DNA of 64,000 nt from an uncultured Collinsella sp. (GCA_900548815.1 URLR01000001.1:50065-114064), one strand, 5' to 3'. Counted from the first letter of the stretch, positions 1 to 8,809 are shown. Numbers and translations are program-made. The notes: generated by a model not told the origin, from the letters alone.

Positions 1-192
1 ACTGAGTGCATTCGCCGCGAGTCGGAGGACGAGCCGCCGAGATGGTTTGCCATTGGATGGCTTCCAGATGGTCGAAGTGTGGAACTTGTTGCGGTCGAAC
101 TAATTCGTGGATGGCTCATTATTCATGCCCTGTCTCCGGTTCAGAAGAAATTCTGGCAAGAGATCGAGCGAGCTCGGCAAAGGGGTCGATGA
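1..192 (+). CDS. C-terminal end of a small protein, possible toxin partner (partial)
   Basis: Reading frame 1 is open from the window edge to a TGA at 190-192, giving 63 residues of a truncated protein. It is rich in Trp and charged residues and ends in a basic helix (QEIERARQRGR). The stop overlaps the ATG of the next gene in an ATGA arrangement, the usual sign of translational coupling. The next gene encodes a ribbon-helix-helix protein, so a toxin upstream of its antitoxin is the simplest reading. That role is inferred from context and size; I cannot assign a toxin family, and the N-terminus lies outside the window. Confidence 0.5.
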   Translation, partial: TECIRRESEDEPPRWFAIGWLPDGRSVELVAVELIRGWLIIHALSPVQKKFWQEIERARQRGR

Positions 193-476
193 TGGGCAAG
201 ACGTATACGGCCGCTAATGGTCAGGTTGTAACGGATGAAATGATTGACGCGTGGTGCGAGTCGTACGAGCGCGGAGAGTTTCCGGATGGCGAACACACCG
301 TTGGTGGAATCGTGCATGGACGGCCCCCGCTCTCAGGTGAGGGGACGGCAACGCTGTCGGTCAAGATTCCTCTGGGAATGAAGGAGGCCATTCGTCGACG
401 GGCGGCTGCCGAGGGGATGACGCCAAGTGAGTTTGCCCGTGCGGCTCTGAGTGAAAAACTTCTTGCTGCCGGCTGA
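189..476 (+). CDS. Ribbon-helix-helix (CopG/Arc-type) DNA-binding protein, probable antitoxin
   Basis: A 95-residue protein. The C-terminal 40 residues form a typical ribbon-helix-helix: a short strand (TATLSVKIP), then two helices (MKEAIRRRAAAEG and TPSEFARAALSEKL). Such proteins bind DNA as dimers, often as antitoxins that repress their own operon. The N-terminal half (TYTAANGQVVTDEMIDAWCESY) is the kind of segment that clamps a partner toxin. Two adjacent ATGs (189 and 192) are possible. The first overlaps the upstream stop and is preferred because the longer frame back to position 6 reads through the upstream gene in the wrong register. Confidence 0.65.
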   Translation: MMGKTYTAANGQVVTDEMIDAWCESYERGEFPDGEHTVGGIVHGRPPLSGEGTATLSVKIPLGMKEAIRRRAAAEGMTPSEFARAALSEKLLAAG

Positions 477-539
477 TGCCTCTGACGTGCCGATTTATAG
501 AACCGAGGCTGTGCTCAAAAACTTTTTTAAAATTCTCGG

Positions 540-567
540 TTGACCGGAACGCGTCCTTGGTTATACT
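540..567 (+). promoter_or_regulatory. Promoter of tRNA-Phe
   Basis: TTGACC at 540-545 and TATACT at 562-567 are separated by 16 bp and end 32 bp before the tRNA. The layout matches the promoters in front of the other tRNA genes in the window. Confidence 0.7.
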
Positions 568-599
568 AATCAAGCCTTGAAACAAGGCACACCTCAAAT

Positions 600-672
<73 letters not shown>

Positions 673-685
673 CCTTGAATTGACT

Positions 686-716
686 AGGACCTCTGCAAAG
701 GGGTCCTTTTCTTTTT
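686..716 (+). terminator. Rho-independent terminator after tRNA-Phe
   Basis: Stem AGGACC/GGTCCT closes a short loop and is followed by TTTTCTTTTTT. Confidence 0.8.
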
Positions 717-727
717 TGTGGGGTTCT

Positions 728-777
728 GCGGAAAATGCATCCCATTATTTTGACCCAGAGTGAGATGCGCTTTCCGG
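728..777. repeat. Dispersed imperfect hairpin, family C (copy 1)
   Basis: An imperfect inverted repeat with outer arms CGGAAA/TTTCCG and inner arms GCATC/GATGC. It shares sequence and layout with the tandem pair at 60796-60907 (GCGGAAA, then TCCCAT, then ATT-GAC, then GATGCG, then TTTCCG), so it is a copy of a dispersed family rather than a chance hairpin. It lies between the tRNA-Phe terminator and the glycosidase gene. The rest of this spacer has a TATACT box near 897 and a short palindrome around 930-946 (GCAGGCtcgGCCTGC) just before the ribosome binding site. Confidence 0.6.
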
Positions 778-967
778 CGCTTACTTCCGACGTGCGTGCA
801 CATCTTGGCACGCCATCTCGGGCCCGCCCGCTCAGACATTCCTCCCGCTTTTGCGCCACTTTGCAGACCGTTCGGTCGTCTGTCCGCACGCGCGGGTATA
901 CTCAAAACGATACTTTTCCTATGCAATACGATGCAGGCTCGGCCTGCACGATCCGAAGGGGGCAGTG

Positions 968-2029
968 ATGGAGAGGATACTCGGCGTTAATCTCTCTGGC
1001 TGGTTTATTCCCGAGCCTTGGGTGACCCCGTCGCTATACGCGGCGACCGGTGCATCCAACGCGGCCGAGCTGCAGGAGGCCATGGGCACCGCCGCCTATA
1101 ACGAGCGCATGCGCCGTCATTACGAGACGTTTGTGAGCGAGGACGATTTTCGCCGCATGGCGCAGATTGGCCTCAATGCCGTGCGTCTGCCGGTACCCTG
1201 GTATGCCTTTGGCTCGCAGGAGTCCGATGCGTCCTACATCTCGGTTGTCGACTACATCGACCGTGCAATTGAGTGGGCTCCCAAGTACGACATCCGCGTG
1301 CTGCTTGATCTAGCAACTGTGCCCGGTGGCCAGGGCGATTCCAACGATTCGCCCACCACGCCGGAGGCTGTCGCCGAGTGGCATTCGTCCACCAACGGTC
1401 GTCATGTCGCACTCGACGTGCTCGAGCGCTTGGCCGATCGCTACGGCGAGGCCGAGAGCCTGCTGGGCATTGAGCTGCTGGATACGCCGCAGATGAGTGT
1501 CCGCAAGAGCCTCTTCACCGTGACGGATGGCATTCCGGCGCACTACCTGCGCAACTTCTATCGCGATGCCTATGAGCTCGTCCGTTCGTATATGCCCGAG
1601 GATAAGATCGTCGTCTTCTCGTCGTCGGGGCATCCCAGCGAGTGGAAGCATTTTATGCGCGGCACTAAGTACAAGAACGTCTACATGGACCTTCACCTGT
1701 ACCATTACCGCGACGAGCATGCGCTCGACATCACGAGCCCCCGCGGGCTGACGACGGCGATTTCGCGTAACAAGCGCGAGCTTAAAGAAGCGATTTCAAC
1801 TGGGTTCCCCGTGCTGGTGGGCGAATGGTCGGGCGCGGCGATCTTTGCCAACTCGTCGGTTACGCCCGAGGGCCGCAATGCCTACGAGCGCGTGTTTATC
1901 GCCAACCAGCTGGCTTCGTTTGCGCCGGCTGCCGGTTGGTTCTTCCAAACGTGGAAGACCGAGAAGCGCATTGCAGCATGGGACGCCCGCGCGGCGCTCG
2001 GTACGCTCGAGCGCGGCATGATTGAATAG
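968..2029 (+). CDS. GH5-like glycoside hydrolase with an altered acid/base motif
   Basis: A 353-residue protein that starts at the ATG following a clear AGGGGG ribosome binding site. The frame extends further upstream but overlaps promoter-like sequence. The opening 'GVNLSGWF', the 'GLNAVRLPVPW' strand and 'LVGEWSGA' (nucleophile Glu near residue 286) match the TIM-barrel family 5 glycosidases, especially exo-1,3-beta-glucanase-like members. In that family the acid/base lies in 'NEP' after 'GIELL'. Here the tripeptide is DTP (residues 172-174), so the expected acid/base Glu is Thr. No signal peptide is visible, so the protein is probably cytoplasmic. The substrate cannot be deduced, and activity by the classical retaining mechanism is doubtful. 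Confidence 0.7.
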   Translation: MERILGVNLSGWFIPEPWVTPSLYAATGASNAAELQEAMGTAAYNERMRRHYETFVSEDDFRRMAQIGLNAVRLPVPWYAFGSQESDASYISVVDYIDRAIEWAPKYDIRVLLDLATVPGGQGDSNDSPTTPEAVAEWHSSTNGRHVALDVLERLADRYGEAESLLGIELLDTPQMSVRKSLFTVTDGIPAHYLRNFYRDAYELVRSYMPEDKIVVFSSSGHPSEWKHFMRGTKYKNVYMDLHLYHYRDEHALDITSPRGLTTAISRNKRELKEAISTGFPVLVGEWSGAAIFANSSVTPEGRNAYERVFIANQLASFAPAAGWFFQTWKTEKRIAAWDARAALGTLERGMIE

Positions 2030-2035
2030 GTTGAT

Positions 2036-2914
2036 ATGACGCAAAACAGCGCCCATACGGGCAAACTCTATGTGGTCGGCACGCCCATCGGCAACCTGGG
2101 CGACCTGTCCCCGCGCGTTGGCGAAGCCTTTGCTGCTGCCGATGTCATCTGCTGCGAAGACACGCGTGTGACGTCAAAGCTGCTGATGCACCTGGGCATT
2201 TCCAAGCCGCTTGTCCGTTGCGACGAGAATGTGATCGCCAGCCGCGCCGCCGGCCTGGTCGACCGTCTGCTGGCGGGGGAGACCCTCGCCTTTGCCTCGG
2301 ACGCCGGCATGCCGAGCGTGTCCGATCCCGGCCAGGCGCTAGTTGAGGCGGCGCGTGAGGCCGATGTGCCCGTCGAAGTTATTCCCGGGCCCTCTGCTTG
2401 CGTCACGGCGCTTGTTTCGTCCGGCATTCCCTGCGAGCATTTTTTCTTCGAGGGCTTTTTGGGCCGAAAGCACGGTGACCGCGTGCGCCGTTTGCAGCGC
2501 CTTGCCGTGGTGCCCGGCGCGCTCATCTTCTACGAGTCTCCACATCGCATCGTGGCGACACTCGAAGCCGTGGCCGAGGTTTTTCCCCAGCGTGAGGTTG
2601 CCGTCTGCCGCGAACTCACCAAGTTGCACGAGGAGGTCTTGCGCGGGCCCGCTGCTCAGCTTGCCGAGGAGCTGCGTGCTCGCGGCGAGGTAAAGGGCGA
2701 GATTGCGCTGGTCATCGCGCCGCCGAGCGAGGATGAGGAGGCCGGTATCGTGCCGGTTGGCGCCGCGGCAGCGGATCCCGACGAGGCCCTGCGCGAGGAT
2801 ATCCGCGCCGCGCTCGAGGAGGGGGAGCCCGCCTCTGCGGTGGCCAAGCGCCTGTCTCAGAAGTATTCGCGCCGCAAGCGCGATGTCTATGCCATGGTGC
2901 TCGATATGCAATAG
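2036..2914 (+). CDS. rsmI: 16S rRNA (cytidine-1402 2'-O)-methyltransferase RsmI
   Basis: A 292-residue tetrapyrrole-methylase-fold enzyme that uses S-adenosylmethionine to 2'-O-methylate C1402 in the ribosomal P site. Visible family motifs are 'VGTPIGNLGD' near the N-terminus, 'CEDTRVTSKLL', 'SDAGMPSVSDPG', 'IPGPSA', and 'FEGFLGRK' followed by 'FYESPHRI'. The length is normal for RsmI. The C-terminal 40 residues form the usual small helical extension. The ATG lies 6 bp after the glycosidase stop, so the two genes are probably co-transcribed. metG and rsmA follow in the same direction, giving a translation and ribosome-maturation cluster. Confidence 0.95.
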   Translation: MTQNSAHTGKLYVVGTPIGNLGDLSPRVGEAFAAADVICCEDTRVTSKLLMHLGISKPLVRCDENVIASRAAGLVDRLLAGETLAFASDAGMPSVSDPGQALVEAAREADVPVEVIPGPSACVTALVSSGIPCEHFFFEGFLGRKHGDRVRRLQRLAVVPGALIFYESPHRIVATLEAVAEVFPQREVAVCRELTKLHEEVLRGPAAQLAEELRARGEVKGEIALVIAPPSEDEEAGIVPVGAAAADPDEALREDIRAALEEGEPASAVAKRLSQKYSRRKRDVYAMVLDMQ

Positions 2915-2983
2915 ATGGAGGATATCCAGCCCTTGCGCTAGAATCATCCCCTGTATGCAACGTTTTTCTGGAGGACAAACCCC

Positions 2984-4585
2984 ATGGATCAAAGCAAGCC
3001 TTCGTTCTTTATCACGACGCCCATCTACTACGTCAACGCCGATCCGCACCTGGGCACGGCTTATTCCACCATCATCGCCGACGTTCAGGCCCGTTATCGT
3101 CGCTCCGCCGGCTATAACGTCAAGTTCCTGACCGGCATGGACGAGCACGGCGAGAAGGTCGCCGAGGCCGCAGCCAAGCACAACATGACGCCGCAGGAGT
3201 GGACCGACAGCCAGGCTCCGCACTTCAAGGAGCTTTGGAGCAAACTCGAGATTTCCAACGACGACTTCATCCGCACCACCGAGCCGCGCCAGCATCATGC
3301 CGTGCAGTACCTGTGGGAGCGCATGAAGGAGTCCGGTTACCTGTATAAGGGCAGCTACGACGGCTGGTATTGCGTGCCTGACGAGACCTACTTCACCGAT
3401 ACTCAGGTCCAGAAGGGCGACGAGGAGTACGGCAGCGTCGGCCAGCACCTGTGCCCCGACTGCCACCGTCCGCTTGAGCGCGTGCAGGAGGAGTCCTACT
3501 TCTTTAAGCTTTCCGCCTTCCAGGACAAGCTGCTCAAGCTCTATGACGAGCACCCCGACTTTGTCGAGCCTGCGTTCCGCATGAACGAGGTACGTAGCTT
3601 TGTCGAGGGCGGTCTTAACGACCTTTCCGTGAGCCGCACGAGCTTTGACTGGGGCATTCAGGTCCCGTTTGACGAGGGCCACGTGACCTACGTGTGGTTC
3701 GATGCGCTGCTCAACTATATGACGGCCGTCGGTTACGGTGTCGACACCGACGAGGCGCGTGCCGAGCTGGCCTATCGCTGGCCCGCGCAGTTCCACATCG
3801 TGGGTAAGGACATCATCCGCTTCCACTGCGTCATTTGGCCCGCCATGCTCATGGCCATTGGCGAGGCCCTGCCCGAGCACGTCTTTGCCCACGGCTTCCT
3901 GACCGTGCGCAATGCCGAGACTGGCAAGGCCGAGAAGATGTCCAAGAGCCGCGGCAACGCCATCGCTCCGCAGGACGTTATCGACATGCTGGGCGTCGAG
4001 GGCTATCGCTACTACTTCATGACCGACGTCGTCCCCGGTACCGACGGCGCCATCAGCTTCGACCGCATGGAGCAGGTCTACAACGCCGACCTGGCCAACA
4101 GCTGGGGCAACCTTATCTCGCGTTCGCTCAACATGAGCGGCAAGTACTTTGACGGTTGCGCGCCCGCCAAGCCCGCATCGTTCGATGCGTTCGACAACCC
4201 GTTGGCAAAGATTGCCGATGGCCTGGTCGATCGCTACATGGCCAAGATGGACGTGCTCGATTATGGTGGAGCTAAGGACGAGGTCATGGAGCTCATCCAT
4301 GCCGCCAACCACTACATCGAGGACTCCGAGCCTTGGGCACTTGCCAAGGACGAGGCCAAGGCTGACGAGCTGGCGTTTGTGATCTACAACCTGCTCGAGG
4401 CCATCCGCATTGCCGCCCACCTGCTGATGCCGCTCATGCCTCAGACCTCTGCCGAGGCCCTGCGCCGCCTGTCCTGCGAGGACGAGGCCGCGACCGACGA
4501 CCTCAAGGGCATTTGCGCTTGGGGCCTGCTTGCCGGCGGTCAGCCTGTCGAGAAGGGCGAGCCGCTGTTCCCGCGTCTGGCGTAG
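2984..4585 (+). CDS. metG: Methionyl-tRNA synthetase
   Basis: A 533-residue class I aminoacyl-tRNA synthetase that charges initiator and elongator tRNA-Met. The ATP-binding HIGH element appears as HLGT (residues 22-25), a variant with Thr for the second His. The second signature KMSKS is at residues 318-322. A CPDC pair around residue 160 belongs to the zinc-binding connective insert. The protein ends after the anticodon-binding helical domain and has no C-terminal EMAP-type dimerization domain, so it is the short form. The start follows a GGAGGA ribosome binding site. A strong terminator lies 43 bp downstream. Confidence 0.97.
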   Translation: MDQSKPSFFITTPIYYVNADPHLGTAYSTIIADVQARYRRSAGYNVKFLTGMDEHGEKVAEAAAKHNMTPQEWTDSQAPHFKELWSKLEISNDDFIRTTEPRQHHAVQYLWERMKESGYLYKGSYDGWYCVPDETYFTDTQVQKGDEEYGSVGQHLCPDCHRPLERVQEESYFFKLSAFQDKLLKLYDEHPDFVEPAFRMNEVRSFVEGGLNDLSVSRTSFDWGIQVPFDEGHVTYVWFDALLNYMTAVGYGVDTDEARAELAYRWPAQFHIVGKDIIRFHCVIWPAMLMAIGEALPEHVFAHGFLTVRNAETGKAEKMSKSRGNAIAPQDVIDMLGVEGYRYYFMTDVVPGTDGAISFDRMEQVYNADLANSWGNLISRSLNMSGKYFDGCAPAKPASFDAFDNPLAKIADGLVDRYMAKMDVLDYGGAKDEVMELIHAANHYIEDSEPWALAKDEAKADELAFVIYNLLEAIRIAAHLLMPLMPQTSAEALRRLSCEDEAATDDLKGICAWGLLAGGQPVEKGEPLFPRLA

Positions 4586-4627
4586 AGACCGCGCGAGCGC
4601 CATATCGGCAATTTGCTGTTTAGCTGT

Positions 4628-4663
4628 AAGGGCATGGCCGCCACGGTCCATGCCCTTTTGTTT
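4628..4663 (+). terminator. Rho-independent terminator after metG
   Basis: Ten-base arms AAGGGCATGG and CCATGCCCTT (4628-4637, 4648-4657), then TTTTGTTT. Confidence 0.85.
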
Positions 4664-4695
4664 CAAGACGCCGCCATCATGCTAAGGAGGCAACC

Positions 4696-5556
4696 ATGAC
4701 AACTTCGCCTTTGGCAAACCCCACGGCCACCAGGGAGCTGCTGGAGGAGTTTGGCCTTGCGACCAAGCATCGCCTGGGCCAGAACTTCCTGATCGACAAT
4801 CATGTGATCGAGCGTATCTGCGAGCTTGCCGAGCTTGCAGGTGACGAGCGCGTACTCGAGGTGGGTCCGGGTTGCGGTACGTTGACACTTGCGTTGCTGC
4901 AGGAGGCGGCGTGCGTTACGTCGATCGAGGCAGATCCCGAGCTCGAGCCGGTGCTCGATGCTCACGCCGCCGACTATGCCAACTTCCGCTTTATCATGGG
5001 CGATGCGCTCAAGGTGGGCCCGGAGCAGATTGAGCAGGTTGCGGGCGGTACGCCGACGGTGTTTGTCGCGAATCTGCCCTACAACGTGGCGGCGACGATC
5101 ATCCTTCAGTTCTTCCAGACGATGCCCGCGCTTAAGCGCGCTGTCGTCATGGTTCAAAAGGAGGTTGCCGATCGCATTGCCGCAACGCCCGGTAACAAGA
5201 CCTATGGCGGCTACACGGCAAAACTCGGCCTGTACGCGCAGGTGACGGGTCGCTTTGAGGTGCCGCCGCGTTGCTTTATGCCGGCGCCGCACGTGGACTC
5301 GGCCGTCGTGCGTATCGACCGTGTTGACGGCGTGGTGCCCGAGGGGCTCGATCGCGAATTTGTGGCCCGCGTGATTGATGCTGCATTTGCTCAGCGTCGC
5401 AAGACCATCCGCAATTCCATGAGCGCCAACGGCTTTGCCAAGGACGTGCTCGATGCTGCCTTTGAGGCTTGCGGTATTGCACCCACCACGCGCGCCGAGA
5501 CGCTCGACGTCGCCGCCTTTGTTCGCTTGGCTCAGGAGCTTTCCCATGACGCTTAA
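4696..5556 (+). CDS. rsmA: 16S rRNA dimethyladenosine transferase RsmA (KsgA)
   Basis: A 286-residue Rossmann methyltransferase that dimethylates two adjacent adenines in helix 45 of 16S rRNA late in 30S assembly. It shows 'LGQNFLID' near the N-terminus, the SAM-binding 'VLEVGPGCGTLTLAL', and the catalytic 'NLPYN' motif of adenine N6-methyltransferases. The ribosome binding site AGGAGG precedes the ATG by 7 bases. Its last 11 bp overlap the start of tatD, indicating coupled translation. rsmA next to a TatD-type nuclease gene is a common bacterial neighbourhood. Confidence 0.96.
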   Translation: MTTSPLANPTATRELLEEFGLATKHRLGQNFLIDNHVIERICELAELAGDERVLEVGPGCGTLTLALLQEAACVTSIEADPELEPVLDAHAADYANFRFIMGDALKVGPEQIEQVAGGTPTVFVANLPYNVAATIILQFFQTMPALKRAVVMVQKEVADRIAATPGNKTYGGYTAKLGLYAQVTGRFEVPPRCFMPAPHVDSAVVRIDRVDGVVPEGLDREFVARVIDAAFAQRRKTIRNSMSANGFAKDVLDAAFEACGIAPTTRAETLDVAAFVRLAQELSHDA

Positions 5557-6460
5557 TGCCGAGCGCGTGACGTTTACCAAGAAAAAGAAAACGGTTGCTT
5601 GTCCGGTACCGCTGGCGCCGCTTGCCGATACGCATGCGCACCTGCTCTCGTTTTGGGGCAAGGAGGTACCCGAGACGCTCGTGCGTGCCAAGGCCGCAGG
5701 CGTCGATTTGTTGGTGACGATCTTCGATCCCATCGCCGATAAGCGCAGCGTGACGGACTATAGCGATTGGCTGACGCGCGAGATTCTGCCGATGCAGGAT
5801 ATCCCGCAGGTTAAGTATCTTGCCGGTGTGCATCCGTATGGCGCTCCTGACTACACCGAGGACATTCATGCACAGGTTGTTGCCGCGCTCGACGACCCCT
5901 TATGCGTCGGTATTGGCGAGATCGGCCTGGACTACCACATGGACTATGACGACGACATCGCGCCGGCGCCTCACAGCGTGCAGATCGACTGCATGGCACG
6001 CCAACTCGAGGTCGCCGTGCGCCGCAACGTGCCGGTAGAGCTGCATCTGCGTCACGAAGACGCGGACGAGGGGCGTACCTCGCACGTGGATGCGTACAAC
6101 GTGCTGCGCGAGGTGGGCGTGCCCCAGGCCGGCTGCGTGCTGCACTGCTTTGGTGAGGACCGCGCCACGATGGAGCGCTTTGTGGACCTGGGTTGCTACA
6201 TCGCCTATGGCGGCGCGGCGACCTTTAAGCGTAACGACGAGGTTCGCGAGGCATTCGCGGCAACCCCGCTCGATCGCATTTTGTTCGAGACGGACTGCCC
6301 GTACATGGCGCCCGAACCCATCCGTGGCCTGGAATGCGAGCCTGCGATGATATCCATCACGGCAAATGCGCTGGTCAATGACCGTGTCGACCGTATGGGG
6401 GAGAGCGCCGAAGCAATCGCTCAAGCCGCTTGGGATAACGCCCGCAAACTTTTTCTATAA
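5546..6460 (+). CDS. tatD: TatD-family metal-dependent hydrolase / DNase
   Basis: A 304-residue TIM-barrel amidohydrolase. Metal-ligand motifs are in order: 'DTHAHL' near residue 30, 'GIGEIGLDYH' in the middle with the bridging Glu, 'ELHLRHEDA', 'HCFG', and the C-terminal 'ETDCPYMAPEP'. Family members are 3'-5' exonucleases or DNases, although the exact substrate is often unclear. The start at 5546 lies inside the end of rsmA. The open frame continues upstream, but that part is a shadow of rsmA. About 25 residues before the first metal motif (FTKKKKTVACPVPLAP) are longer than in most TatD proteins. Confidence 0.88.
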   Translation: MTLNAERVTFTKKKKTVACPVPLAPLADTHAHLLSFWGKEVPETLVRAKAAGVDLLVTIFDPIADKRSVTDYSDWLTREILPMQDIPQVKYLAGVHPYGAPDYTEDIHAQVVAALDDPLCVGIGEIGLDYHMDYDDDIAPAPHSVQIDCMARQLEVAVRRNVPVELHLRHEDADEGRTSHVDAYNVLREVGVPQAGCVLHCFGEDRATMERFVDLGCYIAYGGAATFKRNDEVREAFAATPLDRILFETDCPYMAPEPIRGLECEPAMISITANALVNDRVDRMGESAEAIAQAAWDNARKLFL

Positions 6461-6718
6461 GCGGCTGCCAAGAGGCTGACAAAACTGGTCTATTACCTGA
6501 TTTTTGCCTGTTCTTAAGCTTACGACGGGGCGTTTCTATTAATAAGTGCCTACGGTTCGCGTCATGTCCCCGCATCTTCGCGCAAGCATACGACAAGCGA
6601 TTGTCGTTGATCGAAAAACGGCTTGTCCACAACCCTAATATCTACCACGTCATCGCCGGACGGGACAAACAGAACCCCCAGTCCCTCCGGTGCATTCTTG
6701 AGCTGTAAGGAGAAGATT

Positions 6719-7813
6719 GTGGCAGATATCAAGGACAAGCAAATTTCCCGTCGATCCTTCTTGGGTCTTTTTGGCGCAAGCGCTGTGACGCTCGGCCTCG
6801 GTCTCGTCGGTTGCGGCAGCGTCGCCGGTAAGGGTGGTGCGGCGACCGCTGGCTCGGATGCTGCTTCCATCGATAAACTCACTATGGTCTGGTTGCCCAA
6901 TGAGTCCAGCTCCGAGTTCGACGCGGGCCGAGAGGAGTTTGGCAAAGTCCTCGAGAAGTATGCCGGCGTCAAGGTCGAGCTCATGACCACCACCGACTAC
7001 AACGTTGCTATCGAGGCCATCGCTTCCGGCAAGGCCCAGCTGGCCAACATGGGTGCCGAGGGCTTCATTCAGGCGCAGAAGAAGAACAGCAAGGTGCTTC
7101 CTCTCGTGACCACCTCCGACACCGACGGCAAGCTCGACGGCGCTAAGTACTACAGCCGCATCTGCGTGCCCGAGGCCGAGATGAGCACCTATGCGGATAG
7201 CGCCGAGGAGACCGGCTATTCCATCAAGAACATCAAGGGCAAGCGTATGAGCTTTGTCTCCGCCACCTCCACCTCCGGCTTCAAGGTTCCCTGCAATGCC
7301 ATCATGAAGGCGTTCCCGGACGATGTGAAGTCTGCCGACGAGCTTAGCACCCCGGGCTTCTTCTCCCAGGTGCTCTTTGGCAACTCCCACCCCGGTTCTG
7401 CCGTCAACTTGCTGCAGGGGGATGCCGACGTCGCCGCTTTTGACGATGTCGACGTCGACACCTACCTTGACGTTCCCGAGGGCGAGCGCGACGCCGTGAA
7501 TGCTGCCGGTTCCGTCTACTCCGTCAAGGCCGACGCTCCCCAGCCCTTCGACCGCGTCCAGGGCAAGAAGTTCGGCATCATCCAGTCCACACCGGTCCTC
7601 AACGGTCCCATCGCCGTCAATACCGAGAAGGTTCCTCAGGAAATCATCGACAAGCTCGTCAAGGGACTGACCTCCAAGGAGACCTCTGAGGACGAGCTGC
7701 TCTTTGCCCCTGAGGATAAAGAGGACACCGGTGCCGTTTGGAGCTTGGGCGACACTGCTGGCTTCATTGCGGTCGAGGACTCCTGGTACGACCCCATTCG
7801 TGCGCTTGACTAA
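6719..7813 (+). CDS. phnD: Phosphonate ABC transporter substrate-binding lipoprotein
   Basis: A 364-residue periplasmic-type binding protein that captures phosphonates outside the membrane and passes them to PhnCE. The GTG at 6719 has an ideal TAAGGAG ribosome binding site; an upstream ATG at 6623 would put 32 unlikely residues before the signal peptide. The N-terminus has a twin-arginine pattern (SRRSFLG), a hydrophobic stretch and a lipobox (LVGC), so the mature protein is probably a lipid-anchored Tat substrate. The PhnD fold is shown by 'LTMVWLPNESSSEF' and the later 'VNLLQGDADVAAFDD' region. It is the first gene of the phn operon. The 258 bp before it hold no other gene and probably contain the promoter, but I could not define boxes. 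Confidence 0.9.
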   Translation: MADIKDKQISRRSFLGLFGASAVTLGLGLVGCGSVAGKGGAATAGSDAASIDKLTMVWLPNESSSEFDAGREEFGKVLEKYAGVKVELMTTTDYNVAIEAIASGKAQLANMGAEGFIQAQKKNSKVLPLVTTSDTDGKLDGAKYYSRICVPEAEMSTYADSAEETGYSIKNIKGKRMSFVSATSTSGFKVPCNAIMKAFPDDVKSADELSTPGFFSQVLFGNSHPGSAVNLLQGDADVAAFDDVDVDTYLDVPEGERDAVNAAGSVYSVKADAPQPFDRVQGKKFGIIQSTPVLNGPIAVNTEKVPQEIIDKLVKGLTSKETSEDELLFAPEDKEDTGAVWSLGDTAGFIAVEDSWYDPIRALD

Positions 7814-7880
7814 TACATGTCCCTGCACGTGTGCGTGTAGATGAGCGGCATCGCGTAGACGATTCGCCGCTGCCAAAACG

Positions 7881-7908
7881 GGCCGGACGCGAATGTCTGC
7901 GTCCGGCC
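7881..7908. repeat. Perfect 10-bp inverted repeat between phnD and phnC
   Basis: GGCCGGACGC and its exact complement flank an 8-base loop, with no T tract. Such a hairpin between a binding-protein gene and the rest of a transporter operon often stabilises the upstream mRNA or partly terminates transcription, giving more binding protein than permease. That role is an inference here. Confidence 0.7.
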
Positions 7909-7927
7909 TCGACGTTGATGGGAGGGC

Positions 7928-8809
7928 ATGGGAATGCCACAGAACGCACAGCCTCTTTTGCAGGTGAGCGGTTTGACCAAAAGCTATGAGGGCAAACGAG
8001 GGTCTCAAGAACAGCACCACGCGCTTTCGGGTGTGGATTTTACCTGCGGCGAGGGAGAGTTCGTTACGGTGATCGGCCCTTCGGGCGCCGGCAAGTCGAC
8101 CTTTTTGCGCTGTATCAATCGCCTTATCGAGCCCACGGAGGGTTCGGTTGTTTTTAACGGCCAGGACATCACGCATCTGCGCCGCAACAAGCTGCGCGGC
8201 GTGCGCACGCAGATCGCCATGATCTTCCAGAACTACAATCTGGTGTATCGTCTCACGGCTATTCAAAACGTGCTGCATGGTCGCCTGGGCTACAAGGGGG
8301 CTGTGGCTGGATCGTTGGGCCTGTACAGCGAGGGTGAGAAACTCCGTGCGTTCGAGCTGCTTGACGAGGTTGGCCTGGGCGAGTTTGCCTATCGTCGCGC
8401 CGACCAGCTTTCGGGCGGCCAGAAGCAGCGCGTGGGTATTGCCCGTGCGCTCATTCAAGACCCGCGCATCATCCTGTGCGACGAGCCGATTGCGAGCCTT
8501 GACCCCAAAAGCAGCCGTGCTGTTATGGAACACCTGCGCCGCGTAACTCGTCAACATGGCATTACCTGTATCGTCAACCTGCATCAGGTGGATATGGCGC
8601 TTGAGTTCTCCGACCGTATCGTGGGCCTGCGTGCGGGCGAGAAGGTGTTCGAGGGCGCCCCTGCCGAGCTCACGCCCCAGACGATCGCCACCATTTACGG
8701 TGACGACGAAGAAGGCCGTATTTGCGTTCCTCTTGCCGAGCCGATCGTCGGCTCGGCGCTTGCATCCGTTGGTATGGCCTCTGCTGCTCCTTCTGGAGCC
8801 TTGCAATGA
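7928..8809 (+). CDS. phnC: Phosphonate ABC transporter ATP-binding protein
   Basis: A 293-residue ABC ATPase that powers phosphonate import. The Walker A motif 'GPSGAGKST', signature 'LSGGQKQRVGIARAL' and Walker B 'IILCDEPIASLDP' are intact. The N-terminus carries a small insert (GKRGSQEQHHALS) before the first strand. An alternative ATG six bases later is possible. The stop TGA overlaps the ATG of the first permease gene. Confidence 0.93.
   Translation: MGMPQNAQPLLQVSGLTKSYEGKRGSQEQHHALSGVDFTCGEGEFVTVIGPSGAGKSTFLRCINRLIEPTEGSVVFNGQDITHLRRNKLRGVRTQIAMIFQNYNLVYRLTAIQNVLHGRLGYKGAVAGSLGLYSEGEKLRAFELLDEVGLGEFAYRRADQLSGGQKQRVGIARALIQDPRIILCDEPIASLDPKSSRAVMEHLRRVTRQHGITCIVNLHQVDMALEFSDRIVGLRAGEKVFEGAPAELTPQTIATIYGDDEEGRICVPLAEPIVGSALASVGMASAAPSGALQ

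Noticed and set aside
2339..4666. A 775-codon open frame on the - strand opposite rsmI and metG
   Set aside because: It mirrors two well-supported genes; long antisense frames are expected at this GC content, and its protein is low-complexity with no motifs.
6650..8806. A 718-codon open frame on the - strand opposite phnD and phnC
   Set aside because: Both + strand genes have complete domains and ribosome sites; the antisense product has none.
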